Assembly (NCBI RefSeq): GCF_016592575.1
Contig: NZ_AP017470.1
Coordinates: 2,056,501 to 2,120,500, forward strand
Source of the DNA: Thermotomaculum hydrothermale
GTDB taxonomy: Bacteria > Acidobacteriota > Holophagae > Thermotomaculales > Thermotomaculaceae
Length of the DNA: 64,000 nucleotides
Direction of reading: 5' to 3'
The translations under genes were made by a program, and so were the position numbers. Shown here in pieces: positions 35,736 through 45,259 of this stretch (position 1 is its first letter; each line of letters starts with the position of its first letter). The notes beneath the pieces were generated by a model, which worked only from the letters and a program-made list of their open reading frames with translations, did no database searches and had not been told where the DNA came from.

Positions 35736-36862
35736 AAAAAATATTGATTTTTCTAATACTTATATTATCAACAAACCTTTACTCAGTAACTGTTGAGCAA
35801 AAAATAAAAGCCGTTGATAATCTAATTTCAAAATTAAAAAAAGAACTTATCCTTTTAAAACAGGGGAAGAAAAATGTAAACGGTTATGCAATGTACGGCT
35901 TTAACTGCCCGAAAAGATTTATAACTGGAGACGATTCTAAAGACCAGTACTTTTCATCCAGGGCAAGAATAAGGGTTATAAAAAAAGAATTAGAAGTTTT
36001 AAGTTATCTTAAAAAACAATACCAAACACAATTAAGGCAAAAACAAAAGCATTACAGAAAATTTTACGCAGTTTTAAAAGAACTTGATGGGAAGGATTAC
36101 GGGGGAAGGTACGAAAAAATAGAGCCTGATGGCGGATTTGATTACCCTTTAGTTTTAGAGGTTAACTTTCCCGGGAAAAAAATAAAAAACATTGTGGTAA
36201 AAAACATAAACGGAATTAAATCTGTATGGGATACAATACCAAACAATGGCATGTGGGCGCTTGTTGTTACAGAGTACGGCGAGATTTTACAGAAAAGAAA
36301 CAGTGCTTTAAAAAAGCCTATCCCTGCGGTAGGGAAATACACCCTTTACCTTCCTGACAACAAGAGTATTTTCAAAGGAAACACAAATTACAAAATTACC
36401 CTGTACTTTACAGACGGTACAAAAAAATCAAAAGAGGTATTAAAAAGACTTAATAGCGGTAAGAAAAGGCTTTCTGCAAGACTTTTAGGGTTGAGCAAAA
36501 AGGATTACGGGGGAAATTACGAGAGAATAAAGCCTGATGGAAAGAGAGACTATGTGGTAAAGGTTGAAATAAAAAATTGTAAGTTAAAGAAAATTAAAGA
36601 GATAATGATAAAAAACACAAGCGGAAAATTCAGCGTATGGGATACCGTACCAAACAATAGATACTGGGCTCTTGCAGTTGAAAAAAATGGACGCCTTGTT
36701 TCTAAAAGGGACAGTTCTGTAAATATTCTTCTAAAAACAAACAATGAAACCCTCTACCTTTACCTTCCAGATAACGGCAGTATAAAAAGAGGGGCAACAC
36801 ACTATAAACTGTTTATATTTTTTGCTGACGGGAACAGGTTAACCTGTAAAATTAAAAGATAA
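35732..36862 (+). CDS. Exported protein with duplicated beta domain
   Basis: This 376-residue protein has a signal peptide (1-18), a helical segment (about 20-115) and two tandem copies of a domain of about 110 residues (about 119-230 and 250-372). Both copies carry KDYGG, PDG, SVWDT.PNN..WAL and LYLPDN.SI, so the duplication is clear. The tandem domains look like beta-sandwich modules. It is coupled to the coiled-coil protein upstream and ends at a strong terminator. Confidence 0.75.
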   Translation: MKKILIFLILILSTNLYSVTVEQKIKAVDNLISKLKKELILLKQGKKNVNGYAMYGFNCPKRFITGDDSKDQYFSSRARIRVIKKELEVLSYLKKQYQTQLRQKQKHYRKFYAVLKELDGKDYGGRYEKIEPDGGFDYPLVLEVNFPGKKIKNIVVKNINGIKSVWDTIPNNGMWALVVTEYGEILQKRNSALKKPIPAVGKYTLYLPDNKSIFKGNTNYKITLYFTDGTKKSKEVLKRLNSGKKRLSARLLGLSKKDYGGNYERIKPDGKRDYVVKVEIKNCKLKKIKEIMIKNTSGKFSVWDTVPNNRYWALAVEKNGRLVSKRDSSVNILLKTNNETLYLYLPDNGSIKRGATHYKLFIFFADGNRLTCKIKR

Positions 36863-36864
36863 AT

Positions 36865-36892
36865 AAAAAGGCCTCTAAAAAGAGGCCTTTTT
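36865..36892. terminator. Bidirectional terminator
   Basis: A twelve-base-pair stem (AAAAAGGCCTCT / AGAGGCCTTTTT) with an AAAA loop is flanked by A and T runs. It serves the plus-strand gene ending at 36862 and the minus-strand gene ending at 36893. Confidence 0.9.
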
Positions 36893-37201
36893 TTAATCCT
36901 CAAGTTTTTTTGTAATCTTCACAAAGTCTTTCCACTCAACGGCAGGCCAGGATTCCGCCTCTAAAGCACCGTTTGCCCTTGAAAGCATTGAAACCTTAAA
37001 TGCTGTTTCGTCGTCATCAGCCCTGTAAATATCAATAAAATCATACCTGCCTAAAACAGCATAATGGGCAAGCCACTCAACATCAGGACACTTTTCCTTA
37101 ACCTTTTTCATCCATTCACGGCCTAAAATTTCTCTCTTTTTTAAGTCTGAGGAAACCTCCGGCGTCATTTTTGTTAAAAGAATATAAACAGGCATTTTCA
37201 A
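36893..37201 (-). CDS. GYD-domain protein
   Basis: This 102-residue protein has the ferredoxin-like fold pattern of the GYD family: PVYILLTKMTPE at the start, AVLGRYDFIDIYRADDDETAFK in the middle. The biochemical role of the family is not known. It sits alone between the terminator and rlpA. Confidence 0.8.
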   Translation of the reverse strand: MKMPVYILLTKMTPEVSSDLKKREILGREWMKKVKEKCPDVEWLAHYAVLGRYDFIDIYRADDDETAFKVSMLSRANGALEAESWPAVEWKDFVKITKKLED

Positions 37202-37274
37202 CCCCCTTTTATGGAAAACTCTAATTAAAATGTAAGGAAAAATAGTGGTTTTTTCAAATTTTTAAATGACTATT

Positions 37275-37943
37275 TTAGTGGCAGTTTACAACAAAAAATT
37301 CCCTTCCTGTGGTAAGCCCAAAAGACCTTGCCCTTTCTTTTGATTTGAAATGGCCTGAATAAACCTTATAGTATTCACCAATCTTTTCAACCCTTGCCTT
37401 TATCCCCTCTTTTGCAAGCATTCCAACAAATCTTTCTGCATTTTCTTTTCTGGAAAAAGCACCTAATTGTACAGAGTAACAAATTCCTTCAGCCTCTTTC
37501 TTGTTTACAAGGTAAATTCTAACCCTTGTTATACCCTTTTCTGCAAAACCCAACTTCTTTGCCGCGGCGTACGACATATCTATAATCCTGCCTTTTACAA
37601 AGGGGCCTCTATCATTGATTTTTACTGTTACTTTCTTTCCGTTTTCAAGGTTTTCAACAACAACAATTGAGCCTAAAGGAAGAGTTTTATGAGCAGCAGT
37701 CATATCATACATATTGTAAACCTCTCCTGAGGCAGTTAACCTTCCATGAAACTTCCCACCATACCAGGAAGCAATACCCTCTTCATAAGGAATAAGCCCT
37801 TCTTTTTCAGTTTGCTCAGGAATTACATAAGAGGAGGAGAAATAATTATCCCTTGAATACCTGTATTTAAGGCATGCTTGATTAATACTAATAAGGATAA
37901 TCGTCAAAAATATAAGAGTAAGGCTCTTTTTCAAGTAAAGCAT
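37275..37943 (-). CDS. rlpA: RlpA-type septal lipoprotein (DPBB + SPOR)
   Basis: I start at ATG 37943 ([13 protein letters not shown]), eight bases after GGGAAG; an in-frame ATG at 37964 has no ribosome site. The lipobox ends at Cys24. A double-psi beta-barrel (about 55-135, [33 protein letters not shown]) is followed by a SPOR peptidoglycan-binding domain (about 148-222, [15 protein letters not shown]). RlpA proteins act on denuded glycan strands at the septum. The start lies 56 bases inside folC. Confidence 0.92.
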   Translation of the reverse strand: MLYLKKSLTLIFLTIILISINQACLKYRYSRDNYFSSSYVIPEQTEKEGLIPYEEGIASWYGGKFHGRLTASGEVYNMYDMTAAHKTLPLGSIVVVENLENGKKVTVKINDRGPFVKGRIIDMSYAAAKKLGFAEKGITRVRIYLVNKKEAEGICYSVQLGAFSRKENAERFVGMLAKEGIKARVEKIGEYYKVYSGHFKSKERARSFGLTTGREFFVVNCH

Positions 37944-39174
37944 TTTTATACTTCCCGTTTTCATATAGAGTTTTTAAAAAATCCCCTGCAAGGTGAAGGG
38001 AGCCTAAAACAAATATTTCGTCATAGTTTTCAATAAAGTCTGGCAATTTTTCAAGCTTTTCAAAGCGGTTAATTATTCCTAAATCCTTAAAATCTTCTTC
38101 CTTCATAAACCTGTGGTAATCCCCTGCTGTAAGAACAATGTTTTTGAATTTTGATTTAACAATATTAAACATTTCATTTACTGATTTATCCTTCATACAC
38201 CCAAAAATTAAAACCGAATTATCAGAAGGATTTAAGTCTTCTATAACCTTTTTTATTGCATCAACATTGTGGGCACCGTCAACAATCAATTTTTTATTTT
38301 CAGACAAATCAAACTCTTCCATCCTTGCCGGCCATTTTGTTGATTTAATTACCTCTGAAAAGTCTCCCTTTTCACCTGTTAACAAAGAGAAAGCCGCAAG
38401 TGCAAGACAAAGGTTTTCCGCCTGAAAATTACCCTTTAAAACAGAATTTGCCGATATTCCCAGTTCTTTTAATACAACCTTTGAGCCGTCAAACTCAAAG
38501 CCGAGAGATTTTAATGTATACAGGGGGGCACTCTTTTTCTTACACTCTCTGTCTATAACCAGCAAGGCTTCCCCTTCAGCCGAGGTAACCACTGGAATCC
38601 CCGGTTTTATAATTCCAGCCTTCTCCCCTGCTATTGAGGATACTGTTTCACCTAAAAATTTAGTATGGTCTTTTGAAAGAGAAGTAATTATGGTAATTTC
38701 AGGGTGTTTTAAAGTGTTTGTTGAATCAAGCCTGCCGCCTAATCCAGTTTCAACAATGCCATAATCAACCTTTAAAAATGAAAAAACATAGTAACAAAGG
38801 AGAGTAAAAAACTCAAAGTAAGAAAGCTCAAGGTTTTCCTCTTCTATTTTATCCCTCAACATTGAAACAGATGCAGCAAACCACTGTCTGGTTATTGGCT
38901 TACCATCAATTAAAATTCTCTCTCTTGGGGTAATCAAATGTGGCGAACAAAACCTGCCGACAAAGTTATCCTTTGATGCAAGGAGAGAATCAAGGTATGC
39001 CCCCACCGAACCCTTTCCATTGGTTCCTGCAATGTGAATTGACTTAAACTTGTCTTGAGGGTTATCAAAGGATTTCAAAGCCTTTTCTATTCTCTCAAGC
39101 CCTAATTTTATTTTTGATTTTTCAAAGCCCCTTACATACTCAAGGGCTTCATGATAAAAAAAAGGCTCACGCAT
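37888..39174 (-). CDS. folC: Folylpolyglutamate / dihydrofolate synthase
   Basis: This 428-residue Mur-ligase-type enzyme adds glutamate to folates. The P-loop [14 protein letters not shown], the [12 protein letters not shown] motif, the [13 protein letters not shown] motif and VDGAHN of the C-terminal domain are all present. It overlaps accD by eight bases. The 3' end overlaps rlpA. Confidence 0.95.
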   Translation of the reverse strand: MREPFFYHEALEYVRGFEKSKIKLGLERIEKALKSFDNPQDKFKSIHIAGTNGKGSVGAYLDSLLASKDNFVGRFCSPHLITPRERILIDGKPITRQWFAASVSMLRDKIEEENLELSYFEFFTLLCYYVFSFLKVDYGIVETGLGGRLDSTNTLKHPEITIITSLSKDHTKFLGETVSSIAGEKAGIIKPGIPVVTSAEGEALLVIDRECKKKSAPLYTLKSLGFEFDGSKVVLKELGISANSVLKGNFQAENLCLALAAFSLLTGEKGDFSEVIKSTKWPARMEEFDLSENKKLIVDGAHNVDAIKKVIEDLNPSDNSVLIFGCMKDKSVNEMFNIVKSKFKNIVLTAGDYHRFMKEEDFKDLGIINRFEKLEKLPDFIENYDEIFVLGSLHLAGDFLKTLYENGKYKNALLEKEPYSYIFDDYPY

Positions 39175-40012
39175 AAAGCAGTTTCAAAACCTTTATCAAA
39201 GTATCTGTTAAATCCTTTCTATCAACAACCATATCAACCATTCCATGCTCAAGGAGAAATTCAGAGCGTTGAAACCCCTCAGGCAACTCAGCCTTAATAG
39301 TTTGCTGAATTACCCTGGGGCCTGCAAAGCCTATTAAAGCACCAGGTTCAGCAATATTTAAATCACCAAGCATAGCAAAGCTTGCGGTAACCCCTCCTGT
39401 GGTTGGATGGGTTAAAACAGAAATATAAGGCACACCAGCCTTGTCCAGTAAACCTAAAGCTGCAGAAACCTTTGCCATTTGCATTAAAGATAGTGCTCCT
39501 TCCATCATCCTTGCCCCACCTGAACAGGAAAAAACAATTAAAGGCCTCTTTTTTGCAACACAGTACTCAATTGCCCTCGTAAGCTTTTCCCCTACAACAC
39601 TTCCCATACTTCCGCCTAAAAAAGAAAAATCCATAATTCCAACTACAATGTTGAATTTATCCATTTTACCTTCGGCAATAACAATTGCCTCATCAATTTT
39701 CCCTGCTTTTTCAAGCTTTGCAAGCTGGTCTTTGTACTTCTTAGCCGCCTCAAAGTTTAAAGGGTCTTCAGGCCTTATTTCCCTGAAAAGAATGTTGTAT
39801 TTACCGTTTGAAAAAACCTGATTGAGCCTTTCCTCTGGAGAAATAGGGAAGTGATAATTGCACTTGGGGCACACCATCTGATTGGCTTCTATTTCTTTCC
39901 TGTAAATAATCTCTTTACACTGATTACACTTAAGCCATAACCCTTCTGGTATCTTAGCCTTCTCCTCACTTGGAGTTTGAATTTTCTTATCCTTTCTTTT
40001 AAACCAGCTCAT
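39167..40012 (-). CDS. accD: Acetyl-CoA carboxylase carboxyltransferase beta subunit
   Basis: This 281-residue subunit transfers the carboxyl group from biotin to acetyl-CoA in fatty acid synthesis. A C4 zinc ribbon (CNQC near 29 and CPKC near 48) precedes the crotonase-fold domain with FSCSGGARMMEGALSLMQM and HPTTGGVTASFA. The partner accA is not in the window. Confidence 0.96.
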   Translation of the reverse strand: MSWFKRKDKKIQTPSEEKAKIPEGLWLKCNQCKEIIYRKEIEANQMVCPKCNYHFPISPEERLNQVFSNGKYNILFREIRPEDPLNFEAAKKYKDQLAKLEKAGKIDEAIVIAEGKMDKFNIVVGIMDFSFLGGSMGSVVGEKLTRAIEYCVAKKRPLIVFSCSGGARMMEGALSLMQMAKVSAALGLLDKAGVPYISVLTHPTTGGVTASFAMLGDLNIAEPGALIGFAGPRVIQQTIKAELPEGFQRSEFLLEHGMVDMVVDRKDLTDTLIKVLKLLYA

Positions 40013-40039
40013 ATCTCCTCTTACTTTTACAGATTTTTT

Positions 40040-40393
40040 TTATTTTTTTATTTTTTCTTCTTTTGTTGATTTTGTCATTATACAATTTCCATTAAAAATA
40101 CCACCCTCTTTAACTTCAAGCACTGGAGTTTTTATCTCACCTTCAACAATAGCTTTTGAATGAATTTCAATTTTATTTTTGGCTTCAATTTTGCCCTTAA
40201 ATCTACCATTTATAATACAGGTACCAACAAAAACCTCTCCCTCAACATCTGCATCCTCTCCAATTATAAGGGTTTCATTTGAGCGAATTACCCCGTTTAA
40301 TTTTCCATCAACCCTCAATAGGTTTTTAAAGGTAACCTCTCCTTTAAAAAAGGTTCCCTTATCAAGAAAACCGTTTAACTCTCTCTCCTTCAT
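40040..40393 (-). CDS. Bactofilin
   Basis: This 117-residue protein has the polymer-forming right-handed beta-helix of bactofilins (GTFFKGEVTFKNLLRVDGKLNG, GEDADVEGEVFVG). Bactofilins form cytoplasmic or membrane-attached filaments used in cell shape and, in some bacteria, in positioning ParABS. It overlaps parB by four bases, which fits a link to segregation. Confidence 0.9.
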   Translation of the reverse strand: MKERELNGFLDKGTFFKGEVTFKNLLRVDGKLNGVIRSNETLIIGEDADVEGEVFVGTCIINGRFKGKIEAKNKIEIHSKAIVEGEIKTPVLEVKEGGIFNGNCIMTKSTKEEKIKK

Positions 40394-41238
40394 TTCCTAC
40401 CCCTTTTTAAAAAATCAAAAAGAGCCTCCAATTGCTCTTTAGAATGGTACTTTATAACAATGCTACCCTTTTGCTGAGTACCATTAATTGAAACCTTTGT
40501 TCCCAATGATTTTGTAAGCTTTTCAGATGCATCCTTTAAAAAAACATCTTCTTGTTTTTCTTTCTTTTTCTCATCATGAAGTGATGCAATCTTTTTTTCA
40601 AGGCTTCTAACACTTAAACCTTTATCCACAACCTCTTTTGATAGTTTTAAAATTTTGTCTTCATCTTTTAAACCTAAAAGCACCTTGGCGTGCCCTAAAC
40701 TAAGCAACCCATCCTCTATTAAATCAAGCACCTGCTGGGGAAGATTTAATATTCTAATCGTATTTGCTATAGTTGCCCTTTTCTTACCAAGCCTTTTAGC
40801 AAGTTCTTCCTGAGTTATTTTAAAATTCTCAAGCAAAGTTTTATAGGCAAAAGCCTCTTCAACAGGGTTTAGATTTTCCCTCTGAATATTTTCAATTATC
40901 GCAAACTCAGCCTTTTTAACCTCATCCATCTTTTTAACAATGGCAGGAATCTTTTTAAATCCAGCAAGTTGAGCAGCACGCCACCTTCTCTCTCCGGCAA
41001 TTATTGAGTACTTATTTTTACCCTCTTCAGCAACAACAATAGGCTGTATAAGACCTGAATTTTTTATAGACTGAGCTAATTCTTCTAATTTTTCCTTATC
41101 AAACTTTCTTCTCGGCTGGTACTTTGAAGGGGAAATAAAGGAAATATCAATCTCAACGACCTTATCTCCTTTATCCTTATCCCCAACATCTGCAGGGATT
41201 AAAGATTGCAAACCCTTACCTAACGCTTTTCTTTTCAT
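40390..41238 (-). CDS. parB: Chromosome partitioning protein ParB
   Basis: This 282-residue CTPase binds parS and spreads on DNA. The N-terminal CTP-binding region includes QPIVV, GERRWRAAQLAG and ENIQRENLNPVEEA. A helix-turn-helix (about 130-160, TQEELAKRLGKKRATIANTIR) and a C-terminal dimer domain follow. It overlaps parA by 23 bases. Confidence 0.96.
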   Translation of the reverse strand: MKRKALGKGLQSLIPADVGDKDKGDKVVEIDISFISPSKYQPRRKFDKEKLEELAQSIKNSGLIQPIVVAEEGKNKYSIIAGERRWRAAQLAGFKKIPAIVKKMDEVKKAEFAIIENIQRENLNPVEEAFAYKTLLENFKITQEELAKRLGKKRATIANTIRILNLPQQVLDLIEDGLLSLGHAKVLLGLKDEDKILKLSKEVVDKGLSVRSLEKKIASLHDEKKKEKQEDVFLKDASEKLTKSLGTKVSINGTQQKGSIVIKYHSKEQLEALFDFLKRGRK

Positions 41239-41992
41239 ACTCCAACAATTCCTTTGCTAATTTTAAATAAGATTGAGCACCCTTTGACTTTACCTCGTAA
41301 AGCAAAACAGGCAAGCCAAAACTTGGCGCTTCACCTAATCTTACATTTCTCGGTATTATAGTTTCAAAAACCTTTTCCTTAAAAAAACTTTTTATCTCCT
41401 CAACAACCTGTTTTGACAGGTTTGTTCTATCGTCAAACATAGTGAGCAATACCCCCTCTATCTCAAGGGAAGGGTTTACACTGCTCTTAATCAAATCTAT
41501 GGTTCGCATGAGATCAGAAACCCCTTCAAGAGCAAAATACTCACATTGAATAGGAATTATGACAGAATCTGCGGCACAAAGAGCATTAACCGTCAATAAA
41601 CCCAAAGAGGGAGGACAATCAATAAAAACATAATCAAATTCATCCTTAATTTTAGAAAGTGCATTTTTTAAGAAAAATTCTCTTCCAATCTGGGAGACCA
41701 ATTCTATTTCAGCGCCGGCCAATTCTCTGCTTGAAGGGATAATCTTTAAAAAATCAAGAGAAGTGTCATAAATTGCATGCTCAATATCAACATCACCAGC
41801 CAAAACCCTGTAAATATTATTTTCAACAACCTCTTTATCAACACCTACGCCGCTTGTGGAGTTAGACTGGGGGTCAAAATCAACAAGCAACACTTTTCTT
41901 TCAGCTACGGCAACTGAAGCTGCCAGATTGACCGCTGTGGTTGTTTTCCCAACTCCGCCTTTTTGATTTGTTATAGCTATTACTTTACCCAT
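41216..41992 (-). CDS. parA: Chromosome partitioning ATPase ParA
   Basis: This 258-residue deviant Walker ATPase (NQKGGVGKTTTAVNLA, VDFDPQSNST, FIDCPPSLGLLT) segregates the origin region with ParB. It follows two parS sites and mnmG. Confidence 0.97.
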   Translation of the reverse strand: MGKVIAITNQKGGVGKTTTAVNLAASVAVAERKVLLVDFDPQSNSTSGVGVDKEVVENNIYRVLAGDVDIEHAIYDTSLDFLKIIPSSRELAGAEIELVSQIGREFFLKNALSKIKDEFDYVFIDCPPSLGLLTVNALCAADSVIIPIQCEYFALEGVSDLMRTIDLIKSSVNPSLEIEGVLLTMFDDRTNLSKQVVEEIKSFFKEKVFETIIPRNVRLGEAPSFGLPVLLYEVKSKGAQSYLKLAKELLEYEKKSVR

Positions 41993-42040
41993 AGCACATA
42001 ATTTACCACAAAAAACAGACTCAGTAAAGAAAAGTTAGAG

Positions 42041-42056
42041 TGTTCCACGTGGAACA
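42041..42056. promoter_or_regulatory. parS site 1
   Basis: TGTTCCACGTGGAACA is a perfect 16-base palindrome close to the known parS consensus TGTTTCACGTGAAACA. It lies just upstream of parA. Confidence 0.9.
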
Positions 42057-42078
42057 AAACTTATGCAAGAAACAGAAT

Positions 42079-42094
42079 TGTTCTACGTGGAACA
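42079..42094. promoter_or_regulatory. parS site 2
   Basis: TGTTCTACGTGGAACA differs from parS site 1 by one base. The two centres are 38 bases apart, between parA and mnmG. Confidence 0.85.
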
Positions 42095-42099
42095 AAAGC

Positions 42100-43947
42100 T
42101 TACTTTCTTTTTTTTGTTAAAGTTAAATAAAGAATTGATATTGACGCAGGGGTTACCCCGGGGATTCTTGAAGCCTGGGCAAGATTAACAGGGCGAACCT
42201 TTTCAAGCTTTTCCCTTACCTCTCTTGACAAGCCTGAAATATTGTAATTAAAATCTTCCGGTATTTTAACCTTTTCCAGGTCTTTTGATTTTTCAACCCT
42301 TCTCATTTCCCTTTCAATATAACCCTTATATTTAACTGCCGTCTCCACCTCAGTCTCATATTCAGTTAAATAACCTTCTCTTAAATAGGGGGCTATCATC
42401 TCAAAACTAATTTCAGGCCTTTTTAATAATTTTTCAAGGGTATGAACTTTTGATTTATCAATGGATGAAAAATGAGTAAAAAAGTCTCCATTTAAGGCTT
42501 TTTTTACCGGCAAAGATACAACTTCCCTTAAGTATTTTTCAATTTTTTCGTACTTTTCAAGCATCCTATTATAGGTTTCATCATCAATTAGCCCAACACT
42601 ATGGCCAATGGGCATAAGCCTTTTGTCAGCAGTATAATGGTCAAGCAAAAGCCTGTATTCACTCCTTGAGGTAAACATTCTGTAAGGCTCATCAACCCCT
42701 TTTGTAACAAGGTCATCTATCATAACGCCGATGTAAGCCTGGTCTCTCCCTAAAACAACAGGCTCTCTGTCCTTTAAGGCTAAGGCTGCGTTAATCCCTG
42801 CAATCAAACCCTGGCCTGCAGCTTCTTCATATCCAGAAGTTCCGTTTATCTGGCCTGCAAAGTAAAGCCCTTTTATCTCTTTTGATTCAAGGGAAACCTT
42901 CAAACTTAAAGGATTTATTGAAAAATATTCAATCGCGTAGCCTGGCCTTAAAATTTCAACATTTTCAAGACCCTTAATTGTCCTTAAATACTCATACTGT
43001 ACTTCAACAGGAAGTGAGGTGGATACTCCATTAACATAGTATTCAACAGTGTACCTTGACTCAGGCTCTAAAAAAACCTGATGCCTTTCTCTATCGGGGA
43101 ATTTTTTAAGTTTGTCCTCAATTGAGGGGCAATACCTTGGGCCTATCCCCTGAATTAAACCTGAAAAAAGGGAAGAGCGATGAATATTTTTGAAAATTAT
43201 CTCGTGGGTTTTCTCATTTGTGTAAGTTAAATAGCAGGGAATCTGCTCTACCTTTCTTTTTGGTGGATTGAAAGAGAAAAACGGAGGTGGTTCATCTCCA
43301 TCCTGTCTTTCCATTTTGGAAAAATCTATAGAATCCCTGTGAACCCTTGCAGGGGTACCAGTTTTAAATCTGATTAATTCAAAACCTAAATCTTTCAAAG
43401 AATCAGCAAGTGTTGTGGAAGGTATCTCATTTGTTCTTCCCGCAGGGTATGTTTTATCCCCTATAAAAATCTTTCCACCTAAAAAAGTACCTGTTGAAAC
43501 AATTAACTTTTTACAGGAAATAACATTGCCTGATTCAAGTATAACCTCAGAAACCTCGCCATTTTTAACAACTATTCTCTCTGCAATATCCTGTATTAAA
43601 TAAAGGTTTTCTGTCTCTTCAAGCGCCTTTCTCATTTCAAGCCTGTACATAACTTTGTCGGCTTGAGCCCTAGGTGCCTGTACTGCTGGGCCCCTGCTTT
43701 TATTCAGCATTCTAAACTGTATCCCTGTCTTATCTATAATCTTTGCCATTAACCCGCCTAAGGCATCAATCTCCCTCACTATATGCCCCTTAGCAAGCCC
43801 TCCTATTGCAGGGTTACAGGACATTTGGCCTACCACATCAAGGTTAATGGTTAAAAGACAGGTCTTAAACCCCATTTTAGCAGTAGCATAGCCTGCCTCG
43901 CATCCGGCATGCCCTGCACCTATGACAACAACATCAAAGTAAATCAT
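42100..43947 (-). CDS. mnmG: tRNA uridine-34 carboxymethylaminomethyl enzyme MnmG
   Basis: This FAD enzyme of 615 residues works with MnmE to modify the wobble uridine of several tRNAs. The start ATG 43947 (MIYFDVVVIGAGHAGCEA) lies two bases after the mnmE stop with TGGGAA upstream; a longer in-frame start at 43986 would sit inside mnmE. Other marks are GGLAKGHIVREIDALGG, TGTFLGGKIFIG and the C-terminal helical domain. Confidence 0.96.
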   Translation of the reverse strand: MIYFDVVVIGAGHAGCEAGYATAKMGFKTCLLTINLDVVGQMSCNPAIGGLAKGHIVREIDALGGLMAKIIDKTGIQFRMLNKSRGPAVQAPRAQADKVMYRLEMRKALEETENLYLIQDIAERIVVKNGEVSEVILESGNVISCKKLIVSTGTFLGGKIFIGDKTYPAGRTNEIPSTTLADSLKDLGFELIRFKTGTPARVHRDSIDFSKMERQDGDEPPPFFSFNPPKRKVEQIPCYLTYTNEKTHEIIFKNIHRSSLFSGLIQGIGPRYCPSIEDKLKKFPDRERHQVFLEPESRYTVEYYVNGVSTSLPVEVQYEYLRTIKGLENVEILRPGYAIEYFSINPLSLKVSLESKEIKGLYFAGQINGTSGYEEAAGQGLIAGINAALALKDREPVVLGRDQAYIGVMIDDLVTKGVDEPYRMFTSRSEYRLLLDHYTADKRLMPIGHSVGLIDDETYNRMLEKYEKIEKYLREVVSLPVKKALNGDFFTHFSSIDKSKVHTLEKLLKRPEISFEMIAPYLREGYLTEYETEVETAVKYKGYIEREMRRVEKSKDLEKVKIPEDFNYNISGLSREVREKLEKVRPVNLAQASRIPGVTPASISILYLTLTKKRK

Positions 43948-43948
43948 A

Positions 43949-45259
43949 CTATTTCCCAAGACAGAAGTTTCCAAAAACACTATCAAGAATATTATCAGTT
44001 GTTACCTCTCCAATAACGCTTTCAAGTATTTCAACAGCTTCTCCAATAACGGCAACGCCAACCTCAGGCAATACTTTATCCTCAGCAATATCAAGAAATT
44101 TTAACAACACTGATTCAGCCTGTTTCAAAGAAGAATACTGCCTTTCAGAGAAAACAAAGTTTTCAGAAAAATCTATTTTGTTAAAAAAATCAAAAACAGT
44201 ATCAAGAAGTTTATCAATCCCTGTTTTCTTTTTAGCTGATATTTTCAAGCCGTTAAATTCAACAATATCAAACAAGTCTATTTTATTTAAGACCTTTATT
44301 ATCTTAGAGTTGAACCGTTCAAACCCATCTGGTAACACAAAGTCTTTATCTGATGAATCAAAAAGGTAAAGAATCAAATCTGATTCTTCAAGTTCTTTAA
44401 AGGTTCTCTCAATTCCTAAATTTTCAACTAATCCACTTGCCTCTCTTATACCAGCGGTATCAACAAAAGAAAATTTAATCCCTCTATATTCAATATCAAC
44501 CTCAATTGAATCTGTTGTTGTGCCGGGAATTTCAGTGACTATTGCCCTTTCAAATCCTGCAATGGCATTTAACAGGGAGGACTTACCAACATTAGGTTTT
44601 CCGGCAATGACAACCTTTGCACCTTTAAAAATAAACCTTGATTTTTCATACACCTGTAAAACATTCTCCAATGATTTAAGTGCTTCTCTCACAATTGGTA
44701 CAGCTCTTTCCACAGCATCTTCGGTTTCTTCCTCTTCGGGATATTCAATCGAAGCTTCTAAAAAAGCAATTGATTTTATTAAATTATCTTTTAAATTTAA
44801 AACAAAATCTGATAGCCTACCAGACAAATTGGATAAAACCTTTGCCTGATAACTGTTTTCAGCACTTATTATGGTATTTATAGCCTCAGCATCTATTAAA
44901 TTTATCTTTCCGTTAAACAGTGCTCTCTTGGTGAACTCACCAGGTTCTGCAAGCCTAGCCAATCCTGAATTTATAATACTTGAAACAACAGAGTAAAGAA
45001 TATACGGAGAACCATGAAGGTGAAATTCAACAGTGTCTTCCCCAGTGTATGATTTAGGTGATTTAAAATATACAAGGTATCCTGTGTCTTCAACCTCTCC
45101 TTTGAATTTTCCGAAATACATTCTGGAATGTTCCAAATTATCAGGAACAGGGGAAAAAAATCGTTTGGCAATTTTTAGAGAGTTTTCTCCAGATACCCTG
45201 ACAATCCCCACCCCTCCTTTACCAGGAGGGGTAGCAATTGCTACTATGGTGTTTTTCAT
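43949..45259 (-). CDS. mnmE: tRNA modification GTPase MnmE
   Basis: This 436-residue GTPase has an N-terminal folate-binding domain (IVAIATPPGKGGVGIVRVSG), a helical domain split by the G domain (GKPNVGKSSLLNAI, DTAGIRE, NKID) and the invariant C-terminal CLGK. It partners MnmG encoded just downstream. Confidence 0.97.
   Translation of the reverse strand: MKNTIVAIATPPGKGGVGIVRVSGENSLKIAKRFFSPVPDNLEHSRMYFGKFKGEVEDTGYLVYFKSPKSYTGEDTVEFHLHGSPYILYSVVSSIINSGLARLAEPGEFTKRALFNGKINLIDAEAINTIISAENSYQAKVLSNLSGRLSDFVLNLKDNLIKSIAFLEASIEYPEEEETEDAVERAVPIVREALKSLENVLQVYEKSRFIFKGAKVVIAGKPNVGKSSLLNAIAGFERAIVTEIPGTTTDSIEVDIEYRGIKFSFVDTAGIREASGLVENLGIERTFKELEESDLILYLFDSSDKDFVLPDGFERFNSKIIKVLNKIDLFDIVEFNGLKISAKKKTGIDKLLDTVFDFFNKIDFSENFVFSERQYSSLKQAESVLLKFLDIAEDKVLPEVGVAVIGEAVEILESVIGEVTTDNILDSVFGNFCLGK

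Noticed and set aside
43948-43986. Longer N-terminus for mnmG
   Set aside because: The extra residues lie inside mnmE and are not family-like; the FAD motif starts right after ATG 43947.
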